This document shows positions 23,271 through 33,022 of a DNA stretch of 45,142 nt, one piece after another. Within the stretch, counting starts at the first letter, position 1, and each line of letters opens with the position of its first letter. The stretch spans positions 1 through 45,142 of the forward strand of contig JAQTNF010000025.1 of assembly GCA_028713995.1 (NCBI GenBank). The letters are read 5' to 3'. A program made the position numbers and the translations under genes. A model generated the notes under the pieces. The model was given only the letters and a program-made list of their open reading frames with translations. It was not told the origin of the DNA and did not search any database. This DNA comes from Deltaproteobacteria bacterium (GTDB taxonomy: Bacteria; Myxococcota_A; Polyangia; JAAYKL01).

Positions 23271-24209
23271 ATGGAAACCACCTTCGAGCATGAGCCGGTG
23301 CTCATGGACTCCGTTCTCACGCTCCTCGCGCCGGTCCCGGGCGGCGTGTACTGCGACGCCACGGTCGGCGGGGGCGGGCACGCCGAAAGGGTGCTCGAGG
23401 CCTGCGCCCCGGACGGGCGGCTCCTGGGCATCGATCGCGATCCCGAGGCCGTGACCGCGGCGCGCGCGCGCCTCGCCCGCTTCGGCGACCGCGTCTCGAT
23501 CCGCCACGGCCGGTTCTCGCAGATCGAGGGGCTCCTCGCCGAGGCCGGCGTCAAGAGCGTCGACGGCCTGCTCGTGGACCTGGGCGTATCGTCGCCGCAG
23601 CTCGACCATGCGCGGCGCGGCTTCTCGTTCATGCGCGTCGGCCCCCTCGACATGCGCATGGATCCCACGGACGGCGAGACCGCGGCCACGCTGCTCGCGC
23701 GCCTTTCCGAGGACGAGCTCGCGGATCTCATCTTCCGGTTCGGCGGCGAGCGCCTCGCGCGGCCCATCGCCCGCTCCATCAAGGCCATGGAGGCCGCGGG
23801 CTCGCTCGAGACCACCTCCGATCTGGCGGTCGCCGTGCGCCGCGTGGCGGGCCGCAAGGCAAAGGGCGACATCGATCCGGCCACGCGCACGTTCCAGGCC
23901 ATCCGCATCGCGGTCAACTGCGAGCTCGAGGAGCTCTCGTCATTGCTCGATCTCCTGCCAGAGCCGCTGGCCGTGGGCGGCAGGGTCGTGGTGATCTCGT
24001 TCCACTCGCTCGAGGATCGGCTCGTCAAGAAACGTTTCGACGGGCTCGCGTCGCCGTGCTCCTGCCCGCGCGACATGCCGGTCTGCTCCTGCCCGCCGCC
24101 ATCGGTCGAGCACGTGACGCGCAGGTTCGTCCGCGTGACCGCCGCCGAGGCCGGCGCGAATCCACGCGCGAGGAGCGCGCGGGCGAGGGCCGTGCGGAGG
24201 ATCCGGTGA
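23271..24209 (+). CDS. rsmH: 16S rRNA (cytosine-1402-N4) methyltransferase
   Basis: 312-residue SAM-dependent methyltransferase (MraW) acting on C1402 of 16S rRNA. Motifs: FEHEPVLMDSVL at the N-terminus, the SAM loop YCDATVGGGGHAERVL, LLGIDRDPEAV, VDGLLVDLGVSSPQLD, GPLDMRMDP and the C-terminal VVISFHSLEDRLVKKRF. A CxCPxxxPVCxC segment (CSCPRDMPVCSC) near the end is common in the family. ATG 23271 has GGGAGG just before it. Its TGA overlaps the ftsL GTG by three bases. Confidence 0.95.
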   Translation: METTFEHEPVLMDSVLTLLAPVPGGVYCDATVGGGGHAERVLEACAPDGRLLGIDRDPEAVTAARARLARFGDRVSIRHGRFSQIEGLLAEAGVKSVDGLLVDLGVSSPQLDHARRGFSFMRVGPLDMRMDPTDGETAATLLARLSEDELADLIFRFGGERLARPIARSIKAMEAAGSLETTSDLAVAVRRVAGRKAKGDIDPATRTFQAIRIAVNCELEELSSLLDLLPEPLAVGGRVVVISFHSLEDRLVKKRFDGLASPCSCPRDMPVCSCPPPSVEHVTRRFVRVTAAEAGANPRARSARARAVRRIR

Positions 24210-24655
24210 GGCCGTTCGCCAATCGCAGGCGACCGTCCGGGGCCGTCCCCACGCGGCGCCGCTTCTCCCTTTCGTTCCTCAAGCGGCGGACCGGCGCGAA
24301 CGGCGCTTCGCGTGTCCCGCGGCCGCAAGGGACCCTGCCGACCACCATGGGGCCCGCCTACCTGGCCCTTCTGCTCGTCGTGGTGGCGCTCGTGGCGGGC
24401 GCCTTCGTGTTCCACCTGTACGTCCGGTTCGAGGGCATCCACCTGGGCTACGAGACGAGCCGCGCCCGCGCCGTGCGCGCCCGGATGCTGGTGGAGCGCC
24501 GGGAGCTCAGGCTCGAGCTCGCCTCCATGAAGAGCCCCGATCGCGTCGAGATCGAGGCCCGCGAGAAGCTCGGGATGGAGGTCCCGGACCACGCGCGGAT
24601 CATCCCGATCGGCGGCCGGCAGGCGCCCGCGCCCGCGTCCGGCGGAGCGCTCTAG
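24206..24655 (+). CDS. ftsL: cell division protein FtsL
   Basis: 149-residue bitopic membrane protein of the divisome FtsQLB core. Cytoplasmic residues 1-47 are very basic. The membrane span is about 51-71 (AYLALLLVVVALVAGAFVF), and a periplasmic helix or coiled coil follows (YETSRARAVRARMLVERREL), ending in a REKLGMEVPD-type motif typical of FtsL. The start is GTG 24206, overlapping the rsmH stop (GTGA), with GGAGG at the correct spacing. Sequence is poorly conserved, so the call relies on topology plus position between rsmH and ftsI. Confidence 0.85.
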   Translation: MRPFANRRRPSGAVPTRRRFSLSFLKRRTGANGASRVPRPQGTLPTTMGPAYLALLLVVVALVAGAFVFHLYVRFEGIHLGYETSRARAVRARMLVERRELRLELASMKSPDRVEIEAREKLGMEVPDHARIIPIGGRQAPAPASGGAL

Positions 24656-24657
24656 CC

Positions 24658-26691
24658 GTGGCTCTCTTCGGCCAGGGACGGGCGCTGTGGGTGAACGTCC
24701 GCATCCTGTGCCTGGCGGCGGCCATGCTCGGCGGCGCGGCGACCGTGGCGCACGGCGCGTGGGACGTGGGCGTCCGCCGCGGCGAAGAGCTCAAGGCGCT
24801 GGCCAAGGAGCAGTACATCCGCCGCATCACCGTGCCGGCGCGCCGCGGCATGATCGTCGACCGCCACGGCGAGGAGCTGGCCGTGGAGGTCGAGGTCGAC
24901 TCGGTGTACGCCGACCCCAAGAAGGTGGCGAACCCCATGGCCGCGGCCGCGGCCCTCGCACCCGCGCTCGGCATGGACGAGGCGCTCCTGCGCTCGAGCC
25001 TGACTTCGAAGCGTCACTTCACATGGGTGAAGCGCCGCGTCTCCACGGACGAGGCGGGACGGGTGCGCGCGCTCGCCATCCCGGGCGTCGAGATCGCCAA
25101 GGAGAGCCAGCGCTTCTATCCGGGGCGCTCGCTCGCGGCCCACGCCCTCGGCTTCTCGGGGCTCGACTCGGTGGGGCTCGAGGGCGTGGAGCTCAAGTTC
25201 GACGCCGAGCTGCGCGGCAGCGACGACGCGGTGCGCGGCCTGCGCGACGCCCGCGGGCGGGTGGTCTTCGCGGACGGAGTCTTCGGCCTGAAGGGCGTCG
25301 TGGGCAACACGATCGAGCTCTCCATCGACCGCACGCTGCAGCACATCGTCGAGCGCGAGCTCGAGGCGACCATCCACGCCTTCGAGGCCAAGGCCGGCCA
25401 CGTCGTCATGATGGATCCCTACACCGGTGAGATCCTGGCGCTCGCGAACTGGCCCACCTACAACCCCAACACGCTGTCCGCATCCGGCCAGCCCGAGCGC
25501 CGGAACCGGGCCGTCCTCGACGTGTTCGAGCCGGGCTCCTCGTTCAAGGTCTTCACCCTGGCCGCGGCGCTCAACTCGGGCGCGGTGCGGCCCGACGACA
25601 TGACCTTCTGCGAGAACGGGCGCTACGAGATCTCCGGCGTCAAGATCCACGACGATCACCCGGACGGCTGGCTCACGCCCACGCAGTGCCTCAAGCGCTC
25701 GAGCAACATCTGCTTCGCCAAGCTCGCGGCAAAGCTGGGGGCGGAGCGCCTCTACCACTACCTGCGCCGGTTCGGCTTCGGCGATCCGACCCATGTGGAT
25801 CTTCCGTTCGAGATGCGCGGCGTGCTCCACCACTTCAAGAAATGGTACGACGTCGATCTCGCCACCGTCGCGTTCGGACAGGGGGTGGGCGTCACGGACA
25901 TGCAGATGGCCGCGGCGCTCGCGTCCCTCGCGAACGGTGGAATGCTCATGCGGCCCCTGCTCGTGAGGCGCATCGTGGGCCCCGAGGGCGAGGCCGTGCG
26001 CTCGTTCGCGCCCGAGGCCAAGCGCCGCGTGGTGAGCCGGTACACGGCGCGCCTCGTCGCGGACATGATGACCGCCGTGACCGAGGAGGGCGGCACGGGC
26101 GTGGAAGGCGCCCTGTCCGGCTTCCTGGTGGCGGGCAAGACCGGCACCGCCCAGAAGTCCGAGGGCTCGCGCGGCTACCACGAGGACAAGTGGGTGGCGT
26201 CCTTCGTGGGCTTCGTGCCGGCCGACAAGCCGCGCCTGGTCATCACGGTGTTCATCGACGAACCCGTCATCAGCCACTACGGCGGCAGCGTGGCCGCGCC
26301 GACCCTGCGTCGCATCGCGGACCAGTCCTTGCGCTATCTCGGCGTGCCCCCGCGCGGGAATGCCGGCGCGAGCCCCAAGCCCGTGCAGGTCGCGGCGAAA
26401 CGGACCGCGTGGGACCGCGAGGAGCGCAAGGAGCCCGCGGGACGGGAAGGCGACGCCGGCGTCACCGAGACCGAGCCCGGGTCGAACCAGGTCCGCGCTC
26501 CGGAGCTCGCGGGCCTGACCATGAAGGCCGCCATGGATCGCCTGGCGCAGGCCGGCCTGCGTCCGCTCTTTTTGGGCACGGGCATCGCGGCGGAGCAGGT
26601 TCCGCCCGCGGGCGATCCGGTCGACGTCGGCGGCTTCGTGCAGGTCAACTTCCAGCCGGTCCTCGCGCAGGGGGGGGCGCCAAGCCCATGA
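24658..26691 (+). CDS. ftsI: septal peptidoglycan transpeptidase FtsI (class B PBP with PASTA domain)
   Basis: 677-residue penicillin-binding protein that cross-links septal peptidoglycan. It has an N-terminal membrane anchor (about 12-33) and a dimerisation domain with RGMIVDRHGEELA. The transpeptidase domain has SxxK at Ser294-Lys297 (EPGSSFK), SxN at 348-350 (RSSN) and KTG at 494-496 (AGKTGTAQK). A single C-terminal PASTA domain (about 610-670; PELAGLTMKAAMDRLAQAGL) is found in PBP2x/SpoVD-type and myxobacterial FtsI but not in E. coli. Start is GTG 24658, two bases after ftsL. The stop overlaps the murE ATG (ATGA). Confidence 0.95.
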   Translation: MALFGQGRALWVNVRILCLAAAMLGGAATVAHGAWDVGVRRGEELKALAKEQYIRRITVPARRGMIVDRHGEELAVEVEVDSVYADPKKVANPMAAAAALAPALGMDEALLRSSLTSKRHFTWVKRRVSTDEAGRVRALAIPGVEIAKESQRFYPGRSLAAHALGFSGLDSVGLEGVELKFDAELRGSDDAVRGLRDARGRVVFADGVFGLKGVVGNTIELSIDRTLQHIVERELEATIHAFEAKAGHVVMMDPYTGEILALANWPTYNPNTLSASGQPERRNRAVLDVFEPGSSFKVFTLAAALNSGAVRPDDMTFCENGRYEISGVKIHDDHPDGWLTPTQCLKRSSNICFAKLAAKLGAERLYHYLRRFGFGDPTHVDLPFEMRGVLHHFKKWYDVDLATVAFGQGVGVTDMQMAAALASLANGGMLMRPLLVRRIVGPEGEAVRSFAPEAKRRVVSRYTARLVADMMTAVTEEGGTGVEGALSGFLVAGKTGTAQKSEGSRGYHEDKWVASFVGFVPADKPRLVITVFIDEPVISHYGGSVAAPTLRRIADQSLRYLGVPPRGNAGASPKPVQVAAKRTAWDREERKEPAGREGDAGVTETEPGSNQVRAPELAGLTMKAAMDRLAQAGLRPLFLGTGIAAEQVPPAGDPVDVGGFVQVNFQPVLAQGGAPSP

Positions 26692-28214
26692 TCGCGACCG
26701 CGGGCCAGATCGCGCGCGAGCTGCCGGGCGCCGTGCTGCACGGCGACGGGGACGTGGAGGTCACGGGCGTCACGCACGACTCGCGCGAGGCGCGGTCCGG
26801 GTTCCTCTTCGCCGCGCTTGAAGGGGCGAAGACGGACGGCCGCAGGTTTGTGGACGACGCCCTCGCACGCGGCGCGAGCGCCGTGCTCGCGGCCGAGCGC
26901 CTCGGAACCGGGGTGCCGGAGATCGTGGTGTCCGATCCGCGCGCGGCCCTTGGGCTCGCCGCCGCCGCCTGCTACGGCCATCCCACGCGGCGCATGGGCG
27001 TGGCGGCCGTGACGGGAACGAACGGCAAGACGACCACCACCTACCTCGTGGAGTCCGCCCTGCGCGCGGCCGGGCTCGCCCCGGCCGTGATGGGCACGGT
27101 CGAGTACCGCTTCGGCGAGCGAAGGTGGGACGCGGCGCACACCACGCCCGAGGCGCCGGTGATCCAGTCCGTGGCGCGCGAGATGGCCGAAGCCGGAGCG
27201 ACGCACCTCGTCATGGAGGCGTCATCCCACGGGCTCGCGCTCGGCCGCCTGAACGGCTGCCGCTTCCGCGTGGCGGCCTTCACGAACCTCACCCAGGACC
27301 ACCTCGACTTCCACAGGACCATGGAGCGGTACGCGGCGGCCAAGATGCTGCTCTTCACGCGGGCCATCGAGGGCGAGCCGGACGCGCGCGCGGTCGTCAA
27401 CGCGGACGACCCCTTCGGTCGCGAGATCCTGGCCCTTGTCCGCCATCCGTCCTTGAGCGTTTCGTGCGACCCTTCGAGCGGCGCGGACATCCGCCCTCTC
27501 ACCGCGCCGTCGTACAGCATCGACGGCATCGAGGCGCGGCTCGTCACGCCCGGGGGCGAGGTCACGCTTACGTCGCCGCTGCTCGGGGAGCACAACCTCG
27601 CGAACCTGGTCCTGGCGTTGGGCATCTGCATCGGCCTCGGCGTGGACGCGAAGATCGCGGTCCTGGGCCTTGCCCGCGCGACGCACGTCCCGGGCCGCCT
27701 GGAGCGCATCTCGAACCCCGGGGGCGCGGCGGTGCTCATCGACTACGCGCACACGCCCGACGCCCTCACACGGGCGCTCGCGGCCCTGCGCCCGCTCACG
27801 CGCGGCCGGCTCATCTGCGTGTTCGGGTGCGGCGGCGACCGCGATCCGGGGAAGCGGCCGCTCATGGGGCGGGCCGTTGCGCAAGGGGCCGACCTCGCGG
27901 TCGTCACCTCGGACAACCCCCGCACCGAGGAGAAGGAAGCAATCGTGGACATGATCCTCCCGGGCGTGGTTGGGGAGGGCTTGGAGCTCCTCGACGGCGC
28001 GCGGCTTGCGGCGGCGACGCGCGGTCACGTGGTCGAGCTCGATCGCCGGGCGGCCATCCGGCTCGCGATCTTCGCGGCCCGCCCCGAGGACACGGTGCTC
28101 ATCGCCGGCAAGGGGCACGAGGACTACCAGATCCTGGGCACGCGCAAGATCCACTTCGACGACAGGGAGGAGGCCCGGGCGGCCCTCGAGGCGAGAGGGG
28201 GATCCCATGGCTGA
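26688..28214 (+). CDS. murE: UDP-MurNAc-tripeptide synthetase MurE
   Basis: 508-residue Mur ligase that adds the third stem-peptide residue to UDP-MurNAc-L-Ala-D-Glu. The ATP loop is VTGTNGKTTTTYL, followed by MEASSHGLALGRL, TNLTQDHLDFH, GEHNLANLVLALG and IDYAHTPDAL. SDNPRTEE carries the DNPR motif that marks meso-diaminopimelate ligases, so a Gram-negative-type peptide is expected. ATG 26688 overlaps the ftsI stop, and its own end overlaps murF by eight bases. Confidence 0.95.
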   Translation: MIATAGQIARELPGAVLHGDGDVEVTGVTHDSREARSGFLFAALEGAKTDGRRFVDDALARGASAVLAAERLGTGVPEIVVSDPRAALGLAAAACYGHPTRRMGVAAVTGTNGKTTTTYLVESALRAAGLAPAVMGTVEYRFGERRWDAAHTTPEAPVIQSVAREMAEAGATHLVMEASSHGLALGRLNGCRFRVAAFTNLTQDHLDFHRTMERYAAAKMLLFTRAIEGEPDARAVVNADDPFGREILALVRHPSLSVSCDPSSGADIRPLTAPSYSIDGIEARLVTPGGEVTLTSPLLGEHNLANLVLALGICIGLGVDAKIAVLGLARATHVPGRLERISNPGGAAVLIDYAHTPDALTRALAALRPLTRGRLICVFGCGGDRDPGKRPLMGRAVAQGADLAVVTSDNPRTEEKEAIVDMILPGVVGEGLELLDGARLAAATRGHVVELDRRAAIRLAIFAARPEDTVLIAGKGHEDYQILGTRKIHFDDREEARAALEARGGSHG

Positions 28215-29589
28215 GCTCGGCTGGAGGCTCTCGTTCGTGGCGGGCCTCGCGGGCGGACGCGTGACGGGCGCGGGCGATCCGATCCTGTCGAAGGTGGCGA
28301 TCGACTCGCGGGGCGATCTGCGCGGCGCGCTCTTCGCGGCCCTGAAGGGAGAGCGGTTCGATGGTCGCGACTTCGCGGCCGAGGCGGTGGCCAAGGGGGC
28401 CGGAGCGGTGCTGGTGGAGCGCGAGATCGCCGATCTGTCCGCGCCGCAGGTGGTCGTGGCGAACGCGCTCGCGGCGCTCCAGGAGCTCGGGCGCGCGCGC
28501 CGCGCGGAGTTTTGCGGCCCCGTGGCGGCGGTGACCGGGTCAGCGGGCAAGACCACCACGCGCCGCATTCTCGCGGCGATCATGCAGGTGCGCTACGCGA
28601 CCCTGGAGCCGGTCAAGAACTTCAACAACCACATCGGCGTGCCGCTCACCCTGCTCGGGCTCGGCCCCGAGCACGGCGCTGCGGTCATCGAGCTCGGGTG
28701 CTCGGACTTCGGAGAGATCGCGCTCCTTGCCCGTCTCGCCGATCCGGATGCGGCGCTCGTCACCAACGTGGGACCCGCGCACCTCGAAAAGCTCGGCGAT
28801 CTCGCGGGAGTGGCGCGCGCCAAGGGCGAGCTGTTCGCCGGGCTCAAGGCCTCTGCCGTGGCCGTGGTCAACCTGGACGATCCCTACGTGGTCAACATGC
28901 CCATCTCGGCGCGCCGCAGGGTCGGCTTCGGCTTCGCCGTGGACGCGGACGTGCGGCTCCTCGAGCGGCGTCCGGCGGGCTTGAAGGGGCAGTCGGTGAG
29001 CATCGCGATGGGCGGCCGGAAGGTGGAGGCCGAGCTGCCGCTGGCAGGCGAGCACAACGCGCGAAACGCCCTGGCCGCGGCCGCGGCGGCCTTTGCTTTG
29101 GGCTTGCGCGCGGACGAGATCGCGCTGGGCCTCTCGCAGGTCGTGCCGGCTCCGGGGCGCCTGGGGCTCAAGGCCGGTCCGCGAGGCAGCCTCATCATCG
29201 ACGACACGTACAACGCCAACCCCTCATCCATGCGCGCGGCAATCGCGGCGCTCCTCGAGCTCAAGGGGCGCGGGCGGGCCATCTGCGTGCTTTCGGACAT
29301 GCTCGAGCTCGGCGAGGGCTCCGTGCGCGCCCACGAGGAGCTGGGCGCCGTCGTGGCTCGGGCGGACGTGGACCGCCTCGTGACCATGGGAAAGGGCGGC
29401 GAGGCCATCGACCGCGGCGCCGCGCGCGCCGGGCTTCCCGCGGACAGGCGCAGGAGCGCGAAGGACCATGCCGGAGCCGCGGCCGCGGCGCGCGAGAAGC
29501 TGAAGGAAGGCGACGCGATCCTGATCAAGGGATCGCGCGGCACGAGGATGGAGAACGTGGTGGAAGAGCTGCTGAAGGGAATGGACTAG
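28207..29589 (+). CDS. murF: UDP-MurNAc-tripeptide--D-Ala-D-Ala ligase MurF
   Basis: 460-residue Mur ligase that completes the pentapeptide precursor. It shows IDSRGDLRGALFAALKG at the N-terminus, the ATP loop VTGSAGKTTTRR, NFNNHIGVPLTLL, LGCSDFGEIA, GEHNARNALAAAA and DDTYNANPSSMRAAI. The last is the MurF-specific signature. The ATG (28207) overlaps the murE stop. The D-Ala-D-Ala ligase that makes its substrate is not in this cluster. Confidence 0.95.
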   Translation: MAELGWRLSFVAGLAGGRVTGAGDPILSKVAIDSRGDLRGALFAALKGERFDGRDFAAEAVAKGAGAVLVEREIADLSAPQVVVANALAALQELGRARRAEFCGPVAAVTGSAGKTTTRRILAAIMQVRYATLEPVKNFNNHIGVPLTLLGLGPEHGAAVIELGCSDFGEIALLARLADPDAALVTNVGPAHLEKLGDLAGVARAKGELFAGLKASAVAVVNLDDPYVVNMPISARRRVGFGFAVDADVRLLERRPAGLKGQSVSIAMGGRKVEAELPLAGEHNARNALAAAAAAFALGLRADEIALGLSQVVPAPGRLGLKAGPRGSLIIDDTYNANPSSMRAAIAALLELKGRGRAICVLSDMLELGEGSVRAHEELGAVVARADVDRLVTMGKGGEAIDRGAARAGLPADRRRSAKDHAGAAAAAREKLKEGDAILIKGSRGTRMENVVEELLKGMD

Positions 29590-30717
29590 ATGCTCTATGA
29601 GCTCCTGTACCCGCTGCGACACGAGGCGCCCTGGCTCGGCTGGCTCAACGTGCTGCGCTACGTGCCGTTCCGGCTCATCGCGGCCATGCTCACGGCCATG
29701 TTCATCTGCTTCGCCCTGTCGCCGTGGTTCATCCGCAGGCTGCAGAGCCGGCAGATCGGCCAGGCCGTGCGCGACGACGGCCCGAGTTCGCACTTCTCCA
29801 AGGCCGGCACGCCGACCATGGGCGGCTCGCTCATCCTCTTCGCGCTCGTCATCCCCACGGTGCTGTGGGCCGATCTGCACAACCCGTTCATCTGGCTCAT
29901 CCTGGCCGTCACGGTCGGCTACGGCCTCATCGGCTTCATCGACGACTACCTGAAGCTCAAGTACGGCAGCTCGCGCGGCATGCCCGGCAAGTTCAAGCTG
30001 CTCTTCCAGGTCTCGCTCGCCGGCGTGGTGTTCCTCTACCTGTACATGGACGGAAGCCTGCCCCACGACTGGCTCGTCCTGCGCCACAGGCTGGCCCTGC
30101 CGTTCGTGGCCTTCGAGAAGCACCCCATCGTGCTGCCGGGCTGGCTCTACGTGGTCTTCGCCACCTTCACCGTGGTGGCCATGTCGAACGCGGTCAATCT
30201 CACCGACGGCCTCGACGGCCTCGCCATCGGCCCGGTCATGGTCAACGCGTTCACCTACATCATTCTCGCATACGTGGCGGGCGTCTCCTTCTTCGGGATC
30301 AACATCGCCCGCTACCTCGACGTCCCGCCCATCCCGCTCGCGAGCGAGCTGACCATCTTCTGCGGCTCGGTGATCGGGGCGGGCATCGGCTTCCTCTGGT
30401 ACAACACGTTCCCGGCCCAGGTGTTCATGGGCGACGTGGGATCGCTGGCGCTCGGCGGCGCGCTCGGCACCATGGCCGTGCTCACCAAGAACGAGTTCCT
30501 GTCGATCATCCTGGGCGGAGTGTTCGTGCTCGAGACCCTCTCGGTCGTCACGCAGGTCACGTCGTTCAAGCTGACCGGAAAGCGCGTCTTTCGGATGGCG
30601 CCCATCCACCACCACTTCGAGCTGAAGGGGTGGGCCGAGCCGAAGATCATCGTCCGCTTCTGGATCATCTCGATCATGCTCGCGCTCGTGGCCCTGGGCT
30701 CGCTCAAGCTCAGGTGA
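29590..30717 (+). CDS. mraY: phospho-MurNAc-pentapeptide translocase MraY
   Basis: 375-residue inner-membrane enzyme that makes lipid I from UDP-MurNAc-pentapeptide and undecaprenyl phosphate. About ten membrane spans. Signatures: KAGTPTMGGSLIL, the catalytic aspartates in GFIDDYLKL (118-119), NAVNLTDGLDGLA, GNTFPAQVFMGDVGSLALG-like YNTFPAQVFMGDVGS and the terminal MAPIHHHFELKGW. ATG directly follows the murF TAG with no gap. In most dcw clusters murD follows; here ftsW starts 17 bases later. Confidence 0.95.
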   Translation: MLYELLYPLRHEAPWLGWLNVLRYVPFRLIAAMLTAMFICFALSPWFIRRLQSRQIGQAVRDDGPSSHFSKAGTPTMGGSLILFALVIPTVLWADLHNPFIWLILAVTVGYGLIGFIDDYLKLKYGSSRGMPGKFKLLFQVSLAGVVFLYLYMDGSLPHDWLVLRHRLALPFVAFEKHPIVLPGWLYVVFATFTVVAMSNAVNLTDGLDGLAIGPVMVNAFTYIILAYVAGVSFFGINIARYLDVPPIPLASELTIFCGSVIGAGIGFLWYNTFPAQVFMGDVGSLALGGALGTMAVLTKNEFLSIILGGVFVLETLSVVTQVTSFKLTGKRVFRMAPIHHHFELKGWAEPKIIVRFWIISIMLALVALGSLKLR

Positions 30718-30734
30718 GGAAGGAAGGGAAAGGC

Positions 30735-31928
30735 ATGGATGAAGGGACGGCGGTCAAGGCGGGGACGAGGCAGTTCGACCGCCCGCTCTTCATCGCGGTC
30801 GTGCTGCTGCTCGGCTTCGGAGTGGTGATGGTCTACTCCGCGTCCGCCGTGGTCGCGTCGCAGGTCATGCACGATTCGGCCTTCTTCCTCACGCGCCAGG
30901 CGATCTACGCCGCGATCGGGATCCTCGCCATGCTCATCGCGAGCCGCGTCGACTACCATTTCTACGAGAAGATCGTGTACCCGCTCCTCGGCGCCTCGGC
31001 GGTGGCGCTCGTGCTCCCCCACACGCCCTTGGGGCTCACCATCAACGGCGCCGCGCGGTGGATCGCCGTGGGGCCGATCACGGTGCAGCCGTCCGAGATC
31101 GCGAAGGTGGCGCTCGTCCTGTGGCTGTCGTACTCGCTCGCCCGCAAGACCGAGAAGATCCGCACGTTCTCGGTGGGGTTTTTGCCGCACATCGTGTTCC
31201 CGGGCATCATGATCGCCTTGTGCCTCACGCACCCCGACTTCGGCACCGCGGTCGTCATCGCCGCGCTCGCCTTCGCGCTCCTGTTCGTGGCCGGCGCGCG
31301 GCTCGGCTACATGCTGCTCGCGCTCATCGCCGCGGCGCCCGTGGCCTACGCGCTCGTGGCCGGCTCCGAGTACCGGCTGAAGCGCATCCTGGCCTTCCTC
31401 GATCCGCTCTCGAACCGCCTCGACGACGGCTACCAGCTCAGCCAGTCGATGTTCGGCTTCGCCTCGGGCGGCGTCACAGGCGTGGGGCTGGGCGACGGGC
31501 TGCAGAAGCTGCTCTTCCTGCCCGAGGCGCACAACGACTTCATCGGCGCGATCGTGGCCGAGGAGCTCGGCGTGATCGGCATCTGGTCGGTCATCGCGGT
31601 CTTCGCGTTCGTGGTTGCGCGCGGGATCGCCATCGGGCTTAAGACCCGCGACGATTTCGGCAAGTACGTGGCGGTCGGAATCACGGTGCTCATCGGCGCG
31701 CAGGCCCTCGCCAACCTCGGCGTGGCCATGGGGCTTCTGCCCACGAAGGGGCTGAACCTGCCGTTCGTCAGCTTCGGCGGCACCGCGCTCATCATCTCGC
31801 TCTACTCCGTGGGCATCCTCCTCAACATCTCTCGCGGGCCGGCCCCGAAGGCGGCGCGCGAGGAGCCCGAGGCCGCCGTGAACACGCGTCGTTCATCCAC
31901 GGTCGCGGCCGTGGAGGCGACGCCGTGA
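30735..31928 (+). CDS. ftsW: septal peptidoglycan glycosyltransferase FtsW
   Basis: 397-residue SEDS-family membrane protein, the glycan polymerase partner of FtsI. About ten membrane spans are visible. SEDS signatures include NGAARWIAVGPITVQPSEIAK, THPDFGTAVVI, DGYQLSQSMFGFASGG, LPEAHNDFI and LPFVSFGGTALI. ATG 30735 has GGAAGGGAAAGG upstream. The C-terminal 35 residues are a polar cytoplasmic tail. The stop overlaps murG (GTGA). Confidence 0.95.
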   Translation: MDEGTAVKAGTRQFDRPLFIAVVLLLGFGVVMVYSASAVVASQVMHDSAFFLTRQAIYAAIGILAMLIASRVDYHFYEKIVYPLLGASAVALVLPHTPLGLTINGAARWIAVGPITVQPSEIAKVALVLWLSYSLARKTEKIRTFSVGFLPHIVFPGIMIALCLTHPDFGTAVVIAALAFALLFVAGARLGYMLLALIAAAPVAYALVAGSEYRLKRILAFLDPLSNRLDDGYQLSQSMFGFASGGVTGVGLGDGLQKLLFLPEAHNDFIGAIVAEELGVIGIWSVIAVFAFVVARGIAIGLKTRDDFGKYVAVGITVLIGAQALANLGVAMGLLPTKGLNLPFVSFGGTALIISLYSVGILLNISRGPAPKAAREEPEAAVNTRRSSTVAAVEATP

Positions 31929-33022
31929 GCGGGCGCGGGCTCAGGGTCGTACTCGCCGGCGGCGGGACCGGCGGGCACGTCATCCCGGCCCTGGCCGTGG
32001 CCGGGGAGATCGTGCGCCGCGGCGGCGAGGCGCGCTTCGTGGGCACGCGGGGTCGCCTCGAGGAGCGGCTCGTGCCGGCCGCGGGCTTCGGCATCGACTT
32101 CATCGAGGTGCGTCCGCTTTCGGGGGTGGGGCTCACGGGCGCGGCCCTGGGCGCGGCCTTCGTGCCCGTGGCGCTCGCGCGCTCGGCGGCCCTCCTGCAC
32201 AGGATCCGCCCCGACGCCGTCCTGGGCGTGGGAGGATACGTGGCCGGCCCGGTCGTCCTCGCGGCGAGCCTGACGGGAATTCCCGCGGCGGTGCTCGAGC
32301 AGAACGCGGCCGTGGGCCTCACGAACCGGCTCCTCAGGCGCTTCGTGCGACGCGCGTTCGTCTCCTACGAGGAGACGGTCGCGGAGTTCCCCAGGGGGCG
32401 CGCCGAGCTCACGGGAAACCCCGTCGGTCGTCCCATCCTCGACGCGGCCGCCGCGCGCAGCGGCGACGAGGTGCGCGAGCGCGTGAGCATCGTGGTCATG
32501 GGCGGGAGCCAGGGCGCGCGGGCGATCGACGAGCGGGTGCCGGCTGCCATGGCCGAGGCCGGGCTGGGCAAGGGCGTGAGCGTGCTGCATCAGGCAGGCG
32601 TCGGGCGCGAGGAGGAGGTGAGGGCGGCCTACGCGGCGGCGGGCATAGAGGCGCGCGTGGTCACGTTCATCGACGACACCGCGGGCGCGTACCGCGGCGC
32701 GGACCTGGTGGTGGCGCGCGCGGGCGCGACGACCGTGGCCGAGCTCACGGTGATGGGCCTGCCGGCCGTGCTCCTTCCCTATCCGCACCACGCGGACAGG
32801 CAGCAGCACCGCAACGCCGAGCCCATGCGCCGGGCAGGGGCGGCCGTGGTGCTCGACGAGCTTGAGACCGGAGTCGCGGAGCTCGCCGCGGCCATCTCGG
32901 AGCTGGCGAAGGACGGGGTCCGCCGGGCCGCAGCGGCCGCAGCGGCCTTGGCTCTGGGGCATCCGGACGCCGCAACGCGCATCGTGGACGGCCTCGAGCG
33001 TCTGGCCGGAGGCCGCGCATGA
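31925..33022 (+). CDS. murG: UDP-GlcNAc transferase MurG
   Basis: 365-residue GT28 glycosyltransferase that converts lipid I to lipid II at the inner face of the membrane. The N-terminal loop is LAGGGTGGHVIPALAVA, with GVGGYVAGPVVLAA and EQNAAVGLTNRLL. The C-terminal domain has VVMGGSQGARAID, VARAGATTVAELTVMGLPA and PYPHHADRQQHRNA. Start is GTG 31925. Its stop overlaps the ftsQ ATG (ATGA); murC and murB, which usually come next, are absent. Confidence 0.95.
   Translation: MSGRGLRVVLAGGGTGGHVIPALAVAGEIVRRGGEARFVGTRGRLEERLVPAAGFGIDFIEVRPLSGVGLTGAALGAAFVPVALARSAALLHRIRPDAVLGVGGYVAGPVVLAASLTGIPAAVLEQNAAVGLTNRLLRRFVRRAFVSYEETVAEFPRGRAELTGNPVGRPILDAAAARSGDEVRERVSIVVMGGSQGARAIDERVPAAMAEAGLGKGVSVLHQAGVGREEEVRAAYAAAGIEARVVTFIDDTAGAYRGADLVVARAGATTVAELTVMGLPAVLLPYPHHADRQQHRNAEPMRRAGAAVVLDELETGVAELAAAISELAKDGVRRAAAAAAALALGHPDAATRIVDGLERLAGGRA

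Noticed and set aside
22541-24592. Long minus-strand open frames across mraZ, rsmH and ftsL
   Set aside because: These are codon-bias shadows; the plus strand holds conserved dcw genes in overlapping order.
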